The position numbers were made by a program, and so were the translations under genes. Positions 43,120 to 53,100 of a stretch of 64,000 nt of DNA are shown here, one piece after another. Position 1 is the stretch's first letter. Each line of letters begins with the position of its first letter. Source of the stretch: Semisulcospira habei. Lineage: Eukaryota > Mollusca > Gastropoda > Semisulcospiridae. Below the pieces are notes generated by a model. That model was not told the origin of the DNA, searched no databases, and worked only from the letters and a program-made list of their open reading frames with translations. The stretch lies in contig BTPG01000004.1 of assembly GCA_036245525.1 (NCBI GenBank), forward strand, positions 231,430,004 to 231,494,003, given 5' to 3'.

Positions 43120-44727
43120 ATAACCCACCATCAACCCTCCTACTGACACCAAAAAGACCCATACATGCTCCGCCATAAACCCTACTGCCTTCGCTGCAGT
43201 ACTAATCAACCAACTGACAACCGTGCCTATAATGCCAGGCAACGCATCTACTGCTTTCAGAGCCAATTTTTTAAGCAGGTCTGAAATGTGAGACAGTTGT
43301 TTCTTTACCCATGACTGTAAGTCTTTTGGGTCTGTGGGTGCCGGTGGTGTTGGGCCCGGAGTTGGACTACTACTACCGCCACCAGCACCGGAGACAGCCA
43401 ACACAACAGTACTGATAATAAATCCAAGAGCTGTAATTAAACTAGCAATTGTAATACCCTGTTCTCTGAAAAGTGCCCCACCCGGGTCTGCCCTGGGGGA
43501 CTTGGGTGGGGTTAGGTATTTTTTAGTTCCCAGGGTCACCCTGGTCAGCCCCACAGGGTGGGTTTTTCTCTCTATTCTGGGGCATGTGTTTCTGTCTACC
43601 CTTTGTCCATTCACCTGTATTTGCCTTTTTAAAACTCTCCCTACTGTCTGCACTGCCTGTAGCTCTTGATATTGGATGTGTGTTGCTAAATGGTCTTAGC
43701 TTTATTTAGGCCCCATGTGTTAGGTTTATTTAATGTATTTGACCGGCTGGCGACATACATTCAATGTTCTGTTTAGTTTTTTTTTTCACAAGCAGTGCAG
43801 GCACGTCCTGAGAAAGCCTTGTTGCTGTCGGGACGTTAAGCAATGTACAATCAATCAATGTTCTCTGAAAAGTGTTTTAAGTCTCTCAGCCAGAGTAGTG
43901 TCTTCATGAAGTATTTTCTGAATAGTTTCTCTTATTCTGTTAACTTGTGTTTTCAGTTTCTGTCTTCCGATACTAATTGCTTCTAACCTTCCAGATCTTT
44001 CTTCTATCTGCAGATCATTTAATCTGTGTTGAATTCTTTCTTTCATTTCTGTGTCAAGATTCCCATTGTCTGCTGTAGCCAGTTTCTCTTTTTCACGTTC
44101 AATGTGTTTATCAAGCTCACCCAGTTTGGCAATATTATTAACCATCTCACCTCTTATTGTCCGCAGTGATTTATCCAATCCCACAATCTCCCTCATTGTC
44201 AAAGGTGGGTCATCTATTGTTTTCATAGCATCATTTAATTGTCCTTCAGTAAATGAGGTTTCTTGTATCACTGTGTTTGCTATTTCTGGCAGTTTTGTTA
44301 CTGGTGCCATTTCAATCTCTTGCCCTGTTGGCAACTTTGTTTGCGTGTCGTGAAGAACACTAACAAGACGCGGTGTAACAGGAGACCCTCCAATTCCAAG
44401 GTACCTTGCCAACCCAGAGTTACCACCGACTTCACCTTTAATTGTACTTAAAGCTCTAAACTTAGAAGAATTGTTTTTATGTGTTAGATATATTTTTCCT
44501 CTGTCTGTATTTACAAATAAATGTCCTTTATCATATTCAAACTGGTTAGGATCCAAAACATCTGGGTGTGCACCAACACTGTCATAAAATGAGTTTACTT
44601 TGTCTTTTAGCAGTTCGTGATACATAGGAGAAATATTTCCCATTCCAGTCATATCTGTGATACTGGTATCTGAGGCATCCATGACATCCATTTCAAAATC
44701 TTCATGATTAAATCCTCCCGCTGCCAT
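43096..44727 (-). pseudogene. Polinton coiled-coil membrane protein split by a SINE-like insertion
   Basis: The 5' part (44,727-43,875) encodes about 285 residues: an acidic N-terminus (MAAGGFNHEDFEMDVMDASD), a globular middle, and a long heptad-rich region (EHEKEKLATADNGN-like, RIQHRLNDLQIEERSGRLEA). The 3' part (43,475-43,096) encodes a hydrophobic helix (IASLITALGFIISTVVLAV), a Gly/Pro linker, an amphipathic helix and a second hydrophobic stretch (VWVFLVSVGGLMVGYLM). The two parts meet exactly at the duplicated TGTTCTCTGAAAAGTG. It is divergent from the MCP gene. Role unknown; a minor virion membrane or scaffold-like protein is possible. Confidence 0.75.
43476..43858 (+). mobile_element. 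SINE-like repeat, complete, 383 bp
   Basis: Cleanest copy of the family. TSD TGTTCTCTGAAAAGTG (16 bp) at 43,460-43,475 and 43,859-43,874. Starts CCCCACCCGGGTCTGCC and ends CGGGACGTTAAGCAATGTAC plus (ATCA)n. It interrupts a Polinton gene in antisense. Confidence 0.9.
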
Positions 44728-44767
44728 TGTTTTATTAATTTATTATTTTTTATTGTGCATAATAAAA
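44728..44767. promoter_or_regulatory. Bidirectional start region of the MCP and coiled-coil genes
   Basis: Only 40 A/T-rich bases separate two divergent ATGs. The motif ATTGTGCATAATAAAAATG leads into the MCP; ATTGTGCATTAAAATG precedes the ATPase. The block is a candidate virus-type promoter or leader, inferred from recurrence. Confidence 0.5.
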
Positions 44768-46051
44768 ATGACACAGTCTTACGGATCAAAGTTAGACCCA
44801 TACAGAAAACTACGTGAGCCCCTGGGTGTTAAAGGCGTTCGACAATCAATAGTCATCACAAACAATCCAAGTACCATAGACCAGAACCAAACACTTACAG
44901 TCAAGTTTCCAAACCTAGGACCCAGTGACGTTATTGTTCCTGGCACTGCACGCCTAGCATTTAATATTGAACTATTATCAGATGCAGACATAAACAGAAC
45001 ACTAGTTAACAATCTTGGCAGAGCAATTGTTAGAACTATTAAAGTAAAACTTGAAGGACAGGAAGTGTTTAGTCTTGATGACTCAGATGTATTCTACTGT
45101 TACAAAGACCTTTGGCTAACAAGAGAAGAACGAGAAGACCGTATTTACCAAGGCATACAGCCAGATAATGTTGGTAAACTTCGAATCAATGCTGGAGATA
45201 AATCAACGTCAGCAGCCAATGATGTTATTATAGCTGAAACATATGGAACTAGATTTTACATTCCACTCGAGTTTGAAATCCTAACAGCACATTTACCTTA
45301 TTACCAAGGGGCACTGAATGACCGTCTGAGTTTTGAACTAACCTTCAATGACTACTCCAAAGTTATTAAATCATCTGATCTTAGTGCAACATACAAGATC
45401 TCTAACATTTCCTTAGAATATGAAATTGTCACACACACTGAACTAGCCAGACTCATACAAAATCAGTATCAGTCAAGACTACCAATTTATTATGACAGGG
45501 TGATTAGACATAGTTTAATACCCAAAGACAAAAGTGACCCAATGTGGAACATAAACTTAAACACGCCTGCTAGGTCACTGAAAGGTATTCTTATGTTGTT
45601 TGTTGAACCGGCGGATCCATACAAACGGGATTCAGAAAAATTCTACAATCCTAAGATTACACATTTGTCCTGCACAATCGAAGGCCGCCCTAATCAAGTG
45701 TACGCGTCTGGAATGCTGCCTTATCAACACTACGATGAGATCACAAAGTATTTTGCAGGAGGAAGGATTAGAGATAAACCAGCAAACATTGCGTGTAAAG
45801 ATCTACATCTGTATGATGTTAGGATCGGTCAATACCTGACAAACAAGTATGCACTGTGGCTAGACCTTCGCAGTACAGACGACGACTACCTGCATGGGTC
45901 AGGACGAACTGTCGAGAATGGTAGTGATGGAATAACAATTCAGATACAAAAGAAGGTTGAAAAAGCCGAAGCCATTAACATATATTTGTACCTGATATAT
46001 GACGCACAACTCAATATTGCAGAAAGCAGACTGAGTGGACACATATATTAA
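44768..46051 (+). CDS. Polinton major capsid protein (double jelly-roll type), intact
   Basis: 427 codons from the ATG at 44,768; an upstream TTG at 44,753 is open too but the ATG carries the shared leader. Early motifs: GSKLDPYRKLREPLGVKGVR, then a Q-x-L-T-V strand (QNQTLTVKFPNLGPSDVIVPG). The pattern LGRAIVRTIKVKLEGQEVF and DVFYCYKDLWLTREERE is the part of the first jelly roll that I associate with the invertebrate Polinton capsid protein often annotated as F54H12.2-like. The second half has DPMWNINLNTPARSLKGILM and LTNKYALWLDLRSTDDDYLHGSG. Polinton MCPs are predicted to form icosahedral capsids. No stop or shift is seen. Confidence 0.8.
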   Translation: MTQSYGSKLDPYRKLREPLGVKGVRQSIVITNNPSTIDQNQTLTVKFPNLGPSDVIVPGTARLAFNIELLSDADINRTLVNNLGRAIVRTIKVKLEGQEVFSLDDSDVFYCYKDLWLTREEREDRIYQGIQPDNVGKLRINAGDKSTSAANDVIIAETYGTRFYIPLEFEILTAHLPYYQGALNDRLSFELTFNDYSKVIKSSDLSATYKISNISLEYEIVTHTELARLIQNQYQSRLPIYYDRVIRHSLIPKDKSDPMWNINLNTPARSLKGILMLFVEPADPYKRDSEKFYNPKITHLSCTIEGRPNQVYASGMLPYQHYDEITKYFAGGRIRDKPANIACKDLHLYDVRIGQYLTNKYALWLDLRSTDDDYLHGSGRTVENGSDGITIQIQKKVEKAEAINIYLYLIYDAQLNIAESRLSGHIY

Positions 46052-46070
46052 AATTATATTGTGCATTAAA

Positions 46071-46682
46071 ATGAACCGGGGCTTAATGACACTCGATCCA
46101 CACTGTGGCTTATTTGTTGGTGCCACAGGGTGTGGGAAAACTCAATTCGTACTTGACTTATTACAAACAAGATACATCCACCATTTTGAAAACATTGTAA
46201 TATTTTGTCCAACAATCAAACACAACAAAGCTTATCACAACCGTTTATTCATTTGGACTGACAGCAACATATACTTAGTTGACCCTGAAAAAAAACTGAA
46301 TGACTACCTACAATATTTTTACAAGCAATTTGAAGGACAGCCAACATTGTTCATAGTTGATGACTGTTCTGCAGAGAAAGACATTGTCAAGAAGAGAAAC
46401 ACATTAGCAGAACTGGCTTTCAGTGGCAGACACGCAAACATAAGTGTATGGATTCTCACTCAGAAATATAATGCTGTTCTGAAAGATTTTTGAGAACAGT
46501 TAAAGTTTATCTGTTTGTTTTACTGTAAGGACCGTGACAGCTTTGAAGACTGTCTCAGAGAAAATGACGTCATCCCAAATAAGCATGAACGTGATGATGT
46601 AAAAAATAAACTGAAATCAACTAAGCATCTAAAGCTCATTTTAAAGACAGATCAGCCAACAGGGTATGGGTTAGTAAATTGA
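46071..46682 (+). pseudogene. Polinton packaging ATPase (A32/FtsK-HerA type) with one in-frame TGA
   Basis: Starts 20 bp after the MCP stop. Walker A is GATGCGKT at residues 17-24; Walker B is LFIVDD at about 93-98; a sensor-like ILTQKYN lies at about 130-136. This is the genome-packaging ATPase found next to the MCP in Polintons, adintoviruses and related DNA viruses. TGA at 46,491-46,493 (codon 141) breaks it after NAVLKDF; the same frame stays open with plausible coding sequence (FICLFYCKDRDSFEDCL...) to 46,682. The reading frame is otherwise compact (about 200 residues), normal for the family. Confidence 0.85.
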
Positions 46683-46718
46683 TGTAAATTAATTTATACA
46701 TTTGTTTGTCCAATAAAA

Positions 46719-47096
46719 ATGACAGACGGACAAACCCAAGTGTTTGATGTTACAGAATGCTTCAAAGATGTTATGCACTTTACTGACTTAAAAACACGTG
46801 TGTTTGAACCCAGCTTTAAACTCTCAACACCGACAATAAGAATATACACGACATATAATGTTACTTTGGAATATTCAGATGGATTACCAGGTTATAATTA
46901 TGAGACTGTTGATCTTAAGACAAATGCTTTTAAAGTTTATAATGCTAACAGTGGCCACTTGCGTTGGTTTGAGGTACTGTGTGAAGACATATTTGTTCAA
47001 TTAAGAAAACTACATTGTTGCATTGAAAGTGTTACATTTAATAAAGTGATATTACACCTGCAAGACAAGACTTCAAGACAAACACCAGGAAAGTAG
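46719..47096 (+). CDS. Small Polinton protein, 125 aa, unknown
   Basis: ATG after GTCCAATAAAA, starting MTDGQTQVFDVTECFKDVMH. Alternating hydrophobic residues (IRIYTTYNVTLEYSDG) suggest a small beta fold; two adjacent Cys lie near the C-terminus (LHCCIES). It has no recognised motif. It begins 36 bp after the ATPase frame, same direction, so it is probably part of the same expression block. Confidence 0.6.
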   Translation: MTDGQTQVFDVTECFKDVMHFTDLKTRVFEPSFKLSTPTIRIYTTYNVTLEYSDGLPGYNYETVDLKTNAFKVYNANSGHLRWFEVLCEDIFVQLRKLHCCIESVTFNKVILHLQDKTSRQTPGK

Positions 47097-47192
47097 TTGA
47101 CTTGTTTATCATAACTACAGATAATACAGTATTACATATGGTGTGACAATGGTAATATATTTTTCATTTATTATTTTGTCGGACAAATAAAA

Positions 47193-47468
47193 ATGACGGA
47201 CAATTCACAAAGCCCTGGTCCATCAAACCCTGGCTCATCTGGTTTAAGAAACGTGTTTCACACAACAGACTTGCCTATAACTAATACTAATAACGTTTAT
47301 GAATCAATAGAAAACTCTTTTTCTGTCATACAACAAAATCTTATCACAGGTAGTGTTAAGATTCAGATTATTGCGAAAATTGAATTCACTAGGGTGGACG
47401 GTGAAGTGATTGTATCGTATATGACTAAGTGCCAAAAGGTGCTCTCACAAAGAGGACAACTGGGTTGA
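47193..47468 (+). CDS. Small Polinton ORF, 91 aa; possible upstream part of the polymerase gene
   Basis: ATG after GGACAAATAAAA. Ser/Pro-rich start (MTDNSQSPGPSNPGSSG), then YESIENSFSVIQQNLITGSV and a beta-like KIQIIAKIEFTRVDGEVIV. This last block resembles, in my memory, the N-terminal region of Polinton-type PolB proteins. If so the gene is broken or spliced between 47,468 and about 49,500. Low confidence; it may equally be a separate small protein. Confidence 0.45.
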   Translation: MTDNSQSPGPSNPGSSGLRNVFHTTDLPITNTNNVYESIENSFSVIQQNLITGSVKIQIIAKIEFTRVDGEVIVSYMTKCQKVLSQRGQLG

Positions 47469-47605
47469 AAATCAAAGTGTGACATAAAGTATCAGAAAAT
47501 GTATTAAGTGATGTACACTGTATTGGCAATGTGTTTGTAAAAGAAAAAGATAATATCTCAAATGGTTTTTGAGAAAATGGCTGTTAAGATTTGTAAGTCT
47601 GGATA

Positions 47606-49131
47606 TGTCGGACATCAGGTATTGCGACATAGTGCCTTTAAATTAGTGGGATAAAAAAACACAAATCAGTTTCTAAACAGTTAAAATAATAAGTAGTGGT
47701 CACAATTGACCTATCCAAACAATTACTGCTTTTTGGCTTAGAATGTTCTAATCCCCGAACATGATTTGTGTTGCAATACCTGACATCCGACCATATTCAA
47801 TTTTTAAAACATTTTTAAAACATCCTACAACCAAGAAAAACACACTTTGTCATGTTATATACCACTCACAGGAATACATGCACACATTAGAGCACAATGG
47901 GAGTCTATCTTTGCTGCCCAAATATATTTATTGGCAGTCAGGGCCAGAATTTGTAACTTATGTCGAACATCAGGATTGCAGCAGATATCCCCAGAATAGT
48001 TATCAGAAGCCACAAACACAAAGCCTTTCCCCCAGTTTCAAGCTACAATATTTAACAAACAAAACAGATATAAAGAACAAACTGCATACATAAGATACAG
48101 CTTTCTGATGTAATATACATGATGAAACATGACGTGCTAAACAGTCTGCGCCCGAAAAAATAAAACAAATATTCAAATAAGTTTTATCTGTGTACAGGCT
48201 GATGCACTATTTTAACTCTGACCCTCAGATTTAGAAGGTCCTAATGGCTATGCAACTGGTTGTCCAACATGGCTCATTTTAACAGTGCCTTTGCCCCCAA
48301 AAGTTCTACAATCCATATGTGTTGAACGTCAGGATTGCAGCAACAAATGTTGGCACAAGCCTGACGTACGATACATTTTTTATCATTGCATTATTATGTT
48401 ATGAAATTCACCTGTTTCTTGATCTCATTATCTTACGTTTGCGTCACAACAACTGCACGTCTCCATAAACGACAAAAATACATCGGTGACCCGTGTTCAT
48501 TCAAATAACTCATTTACCAACTTGCATTGATTGGAGGTCAGATTTGCGACACGTGTTCGCGATCGAACGTCAGGTTGCTACAGCCATAAAATTTGTTATC
48601 ACAAGAAATCATCTTCATTCTCCAACCTACTGCCTAAAATCGGTGCTGGAGTCTCGGGCGATTCAAACTCTTGAAAATGGTCCCTTACAATAAACATTTG
48701 GCTCTTTATTTTGTCTATGATTACACTCGAACGTCAGAAGTGATCGAACGTCAGATTTATGAAAACAGTTGCGACAAAATGTCACGAGTTGTAGCTCTCC
48801 ATTGACAAACCGGACATTCAAAACAACCACGCTGGAATGTGGCCCATAATGCATCTATCATAACCGGACGATCGTAGACCAAAAAACCCAAAACAACTTT
48901 GTTAAACTTGTCAAATAGTTGAACGTCAGATCTTGCGACAAAAACTGGCCGCTCACAATTTTTTTGCCAGCTTAGAAAACTGTGACGGAAAAGTAAATTT
49001 AAAGCATATAAATTATTCAACGAAAGCGAAACAACGCAATGACGCCATTTCCGGTTTGGGTCAGCGTGCCTTTCGCTAGCACAAGTTTGCGGAAATTAAG
49101 ATGCTGCTGTTGCGACAAATCTGACGTCCGA
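47606..49131. repeat. Array of about 11 dispersed copies of a 21-bp motif
   Basis: Consensus by eye: TCGAACGTCAGGATTGCGACA. Copies on + near 47,608, 47,963, 48,322, 48,531, 48,562, 48,726, 48,743 and 48,918; inverted copies near 47,769, 48,354 (partial) and 49,110. Spacing is irregular, from about 15 to 360 bp. The most constant parts are GAACGTCAG and TTGCGACA. The intervening DNA has no convincing ORF. The array sits between two Polinton genes, just upstream of the polymerase fragment. Role unknown. Confidence 0.7.
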
Positions 49132-49133
49132 CA

Positions 49134-50098
49134 GTGGCTACTTTCAAGAGCAATAAACAAAAGCATGGCTTGCCTTCAAATCTGGGAAATACACGGATTA
49201 TAAGGTCAATCTTCCCTGAACATATGGGCATGGTTGGCACCAGGTTTGTTATTGTTGCTTTTACACGCGAGATCAAAACAGACCGACGGCATGTCATTGT
49301 CCGCTTTCCCGGGCCGATTTTTATTGGTGAATTCTGGCGTTTTACAGTATACTCACCAAACGGCTTTACCTTAGGTGCAGAAATTATTGCCAGTATATCT
49401 TCAATCATTCACACACACATTGCACTTGTTAAAGTCAACACGTGTCTTTTTAAACAGATTTTAGTTTCACGCAAAAGAGATCACTCACTTTTTGCTCACC
49501 TTTTGGCACTTAGTCATATATCAACAAGACAACACACAGTTAACACAAGAAGAGAATTGGAGAACGTGTTTAGAGACAGACTATTACCTGACTTCCTCCA
49601 GGCAATCGACAGTGCAAAGATGAAGGGGTCTGGTTGGCACGAAGGACATGTACATGAACTACAATTAAAGCAGTCTAGGTATCATCCTATATTAGGTAAA
49701 GCATGGATACCACTGCCAACAGAAGTAGCAAACAAAAAAGCTATTGTTAACATACAGAACAAAGACAATTTCTGTTTCATGTGGTGTGTACTTGCTAAAC
49801 TACACTTTGTGAGGTCAAGACCTGATCGCGTATCTAACTACATCAAATTTGTAAATGAACTCAACTTTAGTGGCATTGAGTTCCCTGTTAAAATAGAAGA
49901 CATAGACTTGTTTGAAAAACTAAATCCTGGTATATCTGTAAATGTGTATGTGTGGGAAAATGAATCTGAGAACAAGTTACAGCCAATTAGAGTATCTCCA
50001 ATTGCCCCAACCTACGGTCAGTCAGAAGATAAACATGTTGACATGTTGCTAATCGGAGATGACAATAACTTCCACTACACAATTATCAGGAATATGTC
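49134..50098 (+). pseudogene. Polinton-type DNA polymerase B, N-terminal region only
   Basis: No ATG at the frame start (GTG at 49,134); the first 120 or so codons may be non-coding. From about codon 140 (RRELENVFRDRLLPDFLQAI) onward the pattern is the conserved N-terminal module of Polinton/adintovirus protein-primed PolB: GSGWHEGHVHELQLKQSRYH, NKKAIVNIQNKDNFCFMW, INVYVWE-type strand, then HVDMLLIGDDNNFHYTII. The FCFMWCVLA Cys and the FHY His recall a cysteine-protease-like arrangement; that is speculation. Exonuclease and polymerase motifs are missing: the gene is cut at about 50,100 by LINE-B. Confidence 0.7.
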
Positions 50099-50103
50099 TC
50101 TCT

Positions 50104-53100
50104 TGGCTTGACTTCGCGAACGAAGATTTTATAGGAGTTGCCCACGACGTCTGCAGGCTTGTTCGTGGCTGCGGAGGCCAATCCGAGACAGGCAGGTTCG
50201 ACCGCAGTGGCTGCAGGGGAAGGTATGGCCGGGGTTCTGAGCTGCGGCATCTCTGTTTTTTCTCCTGAGCCGCTTGTCCTTAAGGCTAGCTCTGTGAGAG
50301 TCCTCAAAGGAGACAGCTGCCTTGTAAATGGTGGAGCGCCAGGTGTCACGGTCCGCAGCAAGCGAAGACCACTGGTGGTGGTCGATTTGGCAGGCACTAA
50401 GTGACTTCTTGAGACAGTCTTTGTATCTCTTCTTTGGTGCCCCTCTGTCACGGTGTCCAGTAGCAAGCTCGCCGAACAGGGTGATCTTTGGTAGGCGATG
50501 ATCCTCCATCCTGGAGACATGCCCCGCCCAGCGGAGCTGTGTCCGCAGCAGCAAAGCCTCGATGCTCACAGTTTCAGCCTGTTCAAGGACCTCGACGTTG
50601 GTGACATAGTCACTCCAGTGAATGCCCAGTTTGGTACGCAGGCAGCGCTGGTGGAAGCGTTCGAGGAGTCGTAGTTGGCTGCGGTAGAGGGCCCAGGACT
50701 CGGAACCATACAGCAGGGTGGTGAGGACCACAGCTCTGTACACGCTGATCTTGGTGCCTGTTTTCAGCTGTTGATTGTGCCACACCCGCTTGAAAAGTCG
50801 CCCGAAAGCGCTGTTCGCTTTTGCCAGCCTGCTGTCAAGCTCCTTGTCCAGCTTGGCGTCCGACGTGATAATGCAGCCAAGGTAAGTAAACTGGTGCACT
50901 GACTTTAGATCAGACTCGCCAATGGTGATGTGAGGAGGGCGATACACTGTCTTGGGTGCCGGCTGATGGAGGACCTCTGTCTTTTTCAGACTGACCTCGA
51001 GTCCAAAGAGCTGGGCAGCATCTGCGAAGCAAGACGTGATGCGCTGCAGGGCTCTCTCTGTGTGTGCAACGAGGGCAGCATCATCAGCAAAAAGCAGCTC
51101 ACGAATCAGTTGGTCTAGGGTTTTCGTGTGGGCCTGCAGTCGTCTGAGGTTGAACAGGCTGCCATCGAGACGATACCTGATGTACACTGCATCGTCATCA
51201 TCAAGGTCCACTGTGGCCTGCTTCAACATCATGCTAAAAAAGATGGTGAAGAGGGTCGGTGCCAGCACGCAGCCCTGCTTTACGCCGTTGAGAATAGGGA
51301 ATGGTTCTGAGAGGTCATTGTTGAGTCTGACCTGGCCTTGCTGATCCTCGTGTAGCTGGACAATCATGTTGAGGAACTTTGGGGGACAGCCAAGTCGCTC
51401 CAGGATCTGCCACATGCCTTGCCTGCTCACAGTGTCGAACGCTTTTGTTAGGTCGACAAATGTTACGTACAGCCCTTTGTTCTGCTCGCGGCACTTCTCC
51501 TGTAGCTGTCTCAGCACAAAGACCATATCGGTGGTGCTCCTGTTTGCTCTGAAGCCACACTGGCCCTCTGGGAGTTGGTCTTCAGCGATGGCAGGTACCA
51601 GCCGATTCAGGAGCAGCCTTGCAAGGATTTTCCCAGCAATGGACAGCAGGGTAATTCCCCGATAGTTGGAACAGTCAGACTTCTCGCCTTTGTTCTTGTA
51701 CAGGGTGATAACGACTGCATCACGGAGATCTTTTGGTAGTGTTCCTTCCTCCCAGCAGCAGAGAAAGAGGTCATGGAGCTTGTTGTGCAGTGCTGTGCCT
51801 CCATGTTTCCAGATCTCTGGCGGTATTCCATCAATGCCTGCTGCTTTGCCACTCTTGAGCTGGTGGATGGCTGTGAGGGTCTCTTCAGCGGTGGGCGGTT
51901 CGTCCAATTCAACCTTTACTGGGAGGTGTGGGATTTGTAGGACGACTGCTTCTTGAACAGTGCGCTCAGCGCTGAAGAGGCTCTGAAAGTATTCCGACCA
52001 GCGGTTCAAGATGGAGGTATTATCTGTGAGGAGTGCCTGGCCATTCGCGCTTCGCAGGGGACTTTGTACCAGGTGCCTGGGGCCATACACTGCTTTCAGT
52101 GCTTCGTAGAAGCCCCTGTAGTCACCATTGTCAGCACAAAGCTGGGTCCTCTGTGCAAGTCTGGTCCACCACTCATTCTGGAGATCTCTGAGCTTGCGCT
52201 GGAGACTGCTGCAGACGAGGCGGAAGGCAGACTTCTTCACAGGGCAGGAAGGCTGGGCTAGGTGGGCCTGATGGGCGGCTCTTTTTTTTGCTAGGTGTTC
52301 CTGGATCTCTACATCATTTTCGTCAAACCAGTCTTTGTTCTTCTTTCTGGCGAAACCCAAGACTTCTGCAGAGGATTTTGTAATAGCAGTTTTCAGTTGT
52401 TCCCAAAGTGTTTCAGGGGAGGAGTCTACTGGGTCCGCTGTGTCTTTGAGCCTGCGCTGTAAATCTGTCTGAAAGGCAGCTTTCACATCGTCACGCTGAA
52501 GGCTGGCAACATCAAGCTTTTTCTTGGGGGGCCCCCATTTCTTGGGTTTTGGCCTGAAGTGGAGCCTGAGTTTGCAGCGGACAAGGCGGTGGTCAGTGTG
52601 GCACTCTGCGCTGGGCATCACTCTGGTGAGGAGGACGTCACTGCGGTCCCTCTGACGCACTAGGACATAGTCGATAAGGTGCCAGTGTTTGGAGCGAGGA
52701 TGCATCCAGGTGGTCTTTTGACTGTCCTTTTGCTGAAAAGTAGTGTTAGTGATGACCAGTTGCTGCTCCGCACAGAACTCCAACAGTAGGCGGCCATTGT
52801 CATTGCAGTTCCCCACGCCATGCTTGCCGAGGACTCCTTTCCAGGCTTCAGAGTCCTGGCCCACTCTGGCGTTGAAGTCGCCAAGGATGATGACTTTGTC
52901 GTCTGCAGGGGTACTCTGTAGGAGGCTGCGCAGGTCAGTGTAAAATTTGTCCTTTTCAGCAGGCTCTGCCAGGAGGGTTGGGGAGTACACACTGAGAAGG
53001 GTGACGTGTTGCTGGTGTCTCAGTGGGAGGCGCATGGACATGATGCGGTCTGAGTGGCCCGTTGGTAGGTTTTCCAGCTTAGTCGCAATGGATGTCTTGA

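Noticed and set aside
39461..46682. Programmed TGA recoding (selenocysteine or readthrough) in Polinton genes
   Set aside because: No SECIS-like structure was evident, and the same kind of TGA arises from CGA in dead LINE copies nearby; decay is simpler.
47761..48693. Short ORFs between the 91-aa frame and the polymerase fragment
   Set aside because: They run through the dispersed 21-bp motif array, lack the TAAAAATG leader and look random.
47606..49131. CRISPR-like array
   Set aside because: Spacing is irregular, repeats are degenerate and occur in both orientations, and the context is eukaryotic.
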